In this document: piece after piece, positions 5,047 through 5,659 of the stretch | How the letters are laid out: each line of letters begins with the position of its first letter | How positions within the stretch are numbered: position 1 is the first letter of the stretch | Source of the DNA: Lentisphaeria bacterium | Lineage (GTDB): Bacteria > Verrucomicrobiota > Lentisphaeria > Oligosphaerales > PUNB01 | NCBI GenBank assembly: GCA_007133055.1 | Contig: SLNM01000164.1 | Span: 1 to 5,659 of the forward strand | Direction of reading: 5' to 3' | DNA length: 5,659 nt | Translations under genes and position numbers: made by a program | The notes under the pieces: model-generated | The model's input: only the letters and a program-made list of their open reading frames with translations | Database searches by the model: none | Told to the model about the DNA's origin: nothing

Positions 5047-5610
5047 ATGAAGGACCTGTCCCTGCATTTCTTTGATGTGCTGGAAAACTCGGCCAAGGCC
5101 GGCGCGAGCATGGTGATTTTTCGCCTGACCTGGCGCGGCCAGTGGCTTTCTTTCGCTTTCCTCGACAACGGACCAGGCTTCCCCCCCTCCATAGCGGCAA
5201 ACCCTGCCGACCCTTTTCTGACTACACGCCGCGAACGTTCAGTAGGGCTCGGGCTGGCTCTGCTGCGCCAGGCGGCGATCGCGACCGGCGGCGGGTTGAC
5301 GGCCCGAAACCGACCCTCGGGGGGAGCCCATGTGCGAGGCCGAATCAACGTGGCCCACCTGGATGCGCAGCCTCTCGGGCGGATGGACGAAACAATCATC
5401 CTGGCTATCGCCGCCTGGCCAAGCCTGAACTTGCTGCTGCGTGTCGGACCGCAAGGCAAAACCAGAACAATCCTTGACACAGCCGCAGTCAAAAAGGAAA
5501 TCGGCGACCTCTCAATCAACCATCCGGAGATACGCCGCTTCGTCCGAGAAACCCTTCGGGATGGACTTCGGGAAATGCAGCAATGGGCGGAAGAGCAGGT
5601 CTCTTCATGA
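5047..5610 (+). CDS. Stand-alone GHKL (histidine-kinase-type) ATP-binding protein
   Basis: This 187-residue protein consists of a HATPase_c fold from the first residue plus a family-specific tail. The N box is LHFFDVLENSAKAGA (6-20, with Glu13 and Asn14), the G1 box DNGPG (40-44), an F-box-like DPFLTTR (55-61), the G2 box VGLGLALL (66-73), and a GGG turn at 81-83. There is no HisKA phospho-acceptor helix, sensor or membrane segment, so it is not an ordinary sensor kinase. The tail (about 100-187) has HLDAQPLGRMDETI (104-117) and INHPEIRRFVRETLRDGLREM (157-177). From memory, proteins with this LSLHxxDxxENSxxAGA start and HxDxxPLGxxxET motif occur in anaerobes beside [FeFe]-hydrogenase or NuoE-like genes. 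A redox-linked regulatory role would be inference. An in-frame TAG directly precedes the ATG, fixing the start; GAGGA lies only 3 nt upstream. No convincing promoter is seen in 4975-5046. Confidence 0.88.
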   Translation: MKDLSLHFFDVLENSAKAGASMVIFRLTWRGQWLSFAFLDNGPGFPPSIAANPADPFLTTRRERSVGLGLALLRQAAIATGGGLTARNRPSGGAHVRGRINVAHLDAQPLGRMDETIILAIAAWPSLNLLLRVGPQGKTRTILDTAAVKKEIGDLSINHPEIRRFVRETLRDGLREMQQWAEEQVSS

Positions 5611-5627
5611 TATGAACCTGAATCAGG

Positions 5628-5659
5628 ATGAAGAAAAATAGGCTCTTTCTCAAAACGAG
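5628..5659 (+). CDS. Possible start of the next gene (truncated by window end)
   Basis: An ATG at 5628 opens a frame beginning MKKNRLFLKT that continues off the window, 17 nt after the HATPase stop, as expected for an operon partner. Only ten codons are visible, so no product can be named. The only ribosome-site-like bases are CAGG directly against the ATG, which is poor, and they form half of an 11-bp near-palindrome CCTGAATCAGG (5617-5627). An alternative ATG at 5612 reads only nine codons before a stop. Confidence 0.35.
   Translation, partial: MKKNRLFLKT

Noticed and set aside
5617..5627. Near-palindrome CCTGAATCAGG just before the last ATG, echoing both CCTGA ends of the mobile element
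   Set aside because: It is only 11 bp long, lacks the CTAG edges and has no further similarity to the element, so chance cannot be excluded.

Overview
The window looks like chromosomal DNA from a moderately GC-rich, probably anaerobic bacterium. The best guess is a Deltaproteobacterium of the Desulfuromonas/Geobacter/Pelobacter type. Two things point there. One is a long-form HisG with its own C-terminal regulatory domain. The other is a stand-alone GHKL ATPase of a type I associate with hydrogenase and NuoE-like loci in anaerobes. The assignment comes from recalled family resemblance, not from a search.

Left half, all on the minus strand. In transcription order it holds a predicted exported protein of unknown function (3388-2504), hisG (2459-1587), a cytoplasmic protein of unknown function (1490-696) and a YihX-like HAD phosphatase (622 to beyond the window edge). 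Gaps of 44, 97 and 73 bp would allow partial co-transcription, but the HAD gene has its own candidate promoter. HisG catalyses the first step of histidine synthesis; no other his gene is in the window.

Centre (3389-3832). This is a 444-bp divergent intergenic region with no gene. Its gene-4 side is packed with repeats. A short motif matching the end of a mobile element is followed by two REP-like palindromic units sharing a perfect 35-bp direct repeat, separated by a strong hairpin. The galE side holds a 12-bp perfect palindrome and a weak promoter candidate.

Right half, plus strand. galE (UDP-glucose 4-epimerase, 3833-4804) supplies UDP-galactose for surface polysaccharide. Its TAG stop codon lies inside the left end of a 174-bp fold-back element (4801-4974), apparently a MITE with 23-bp imperfect terminal inverted repeats and CTAG at both outer edges. 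A stand-alone HATPase gene (5047-5610) follows, and a possible further gene starts at 5628.

The most notable signal is the repeat content. The 13-mer TAGCCTGATTAAT occurs exactly three times, plus a one-mismatch copy, in 5.7 kb. At two of these sites its TAG is the stop codon of the gene it follows. I see no defence system, CRISPR array, RNA gene, transposase or other clearly new protein system.
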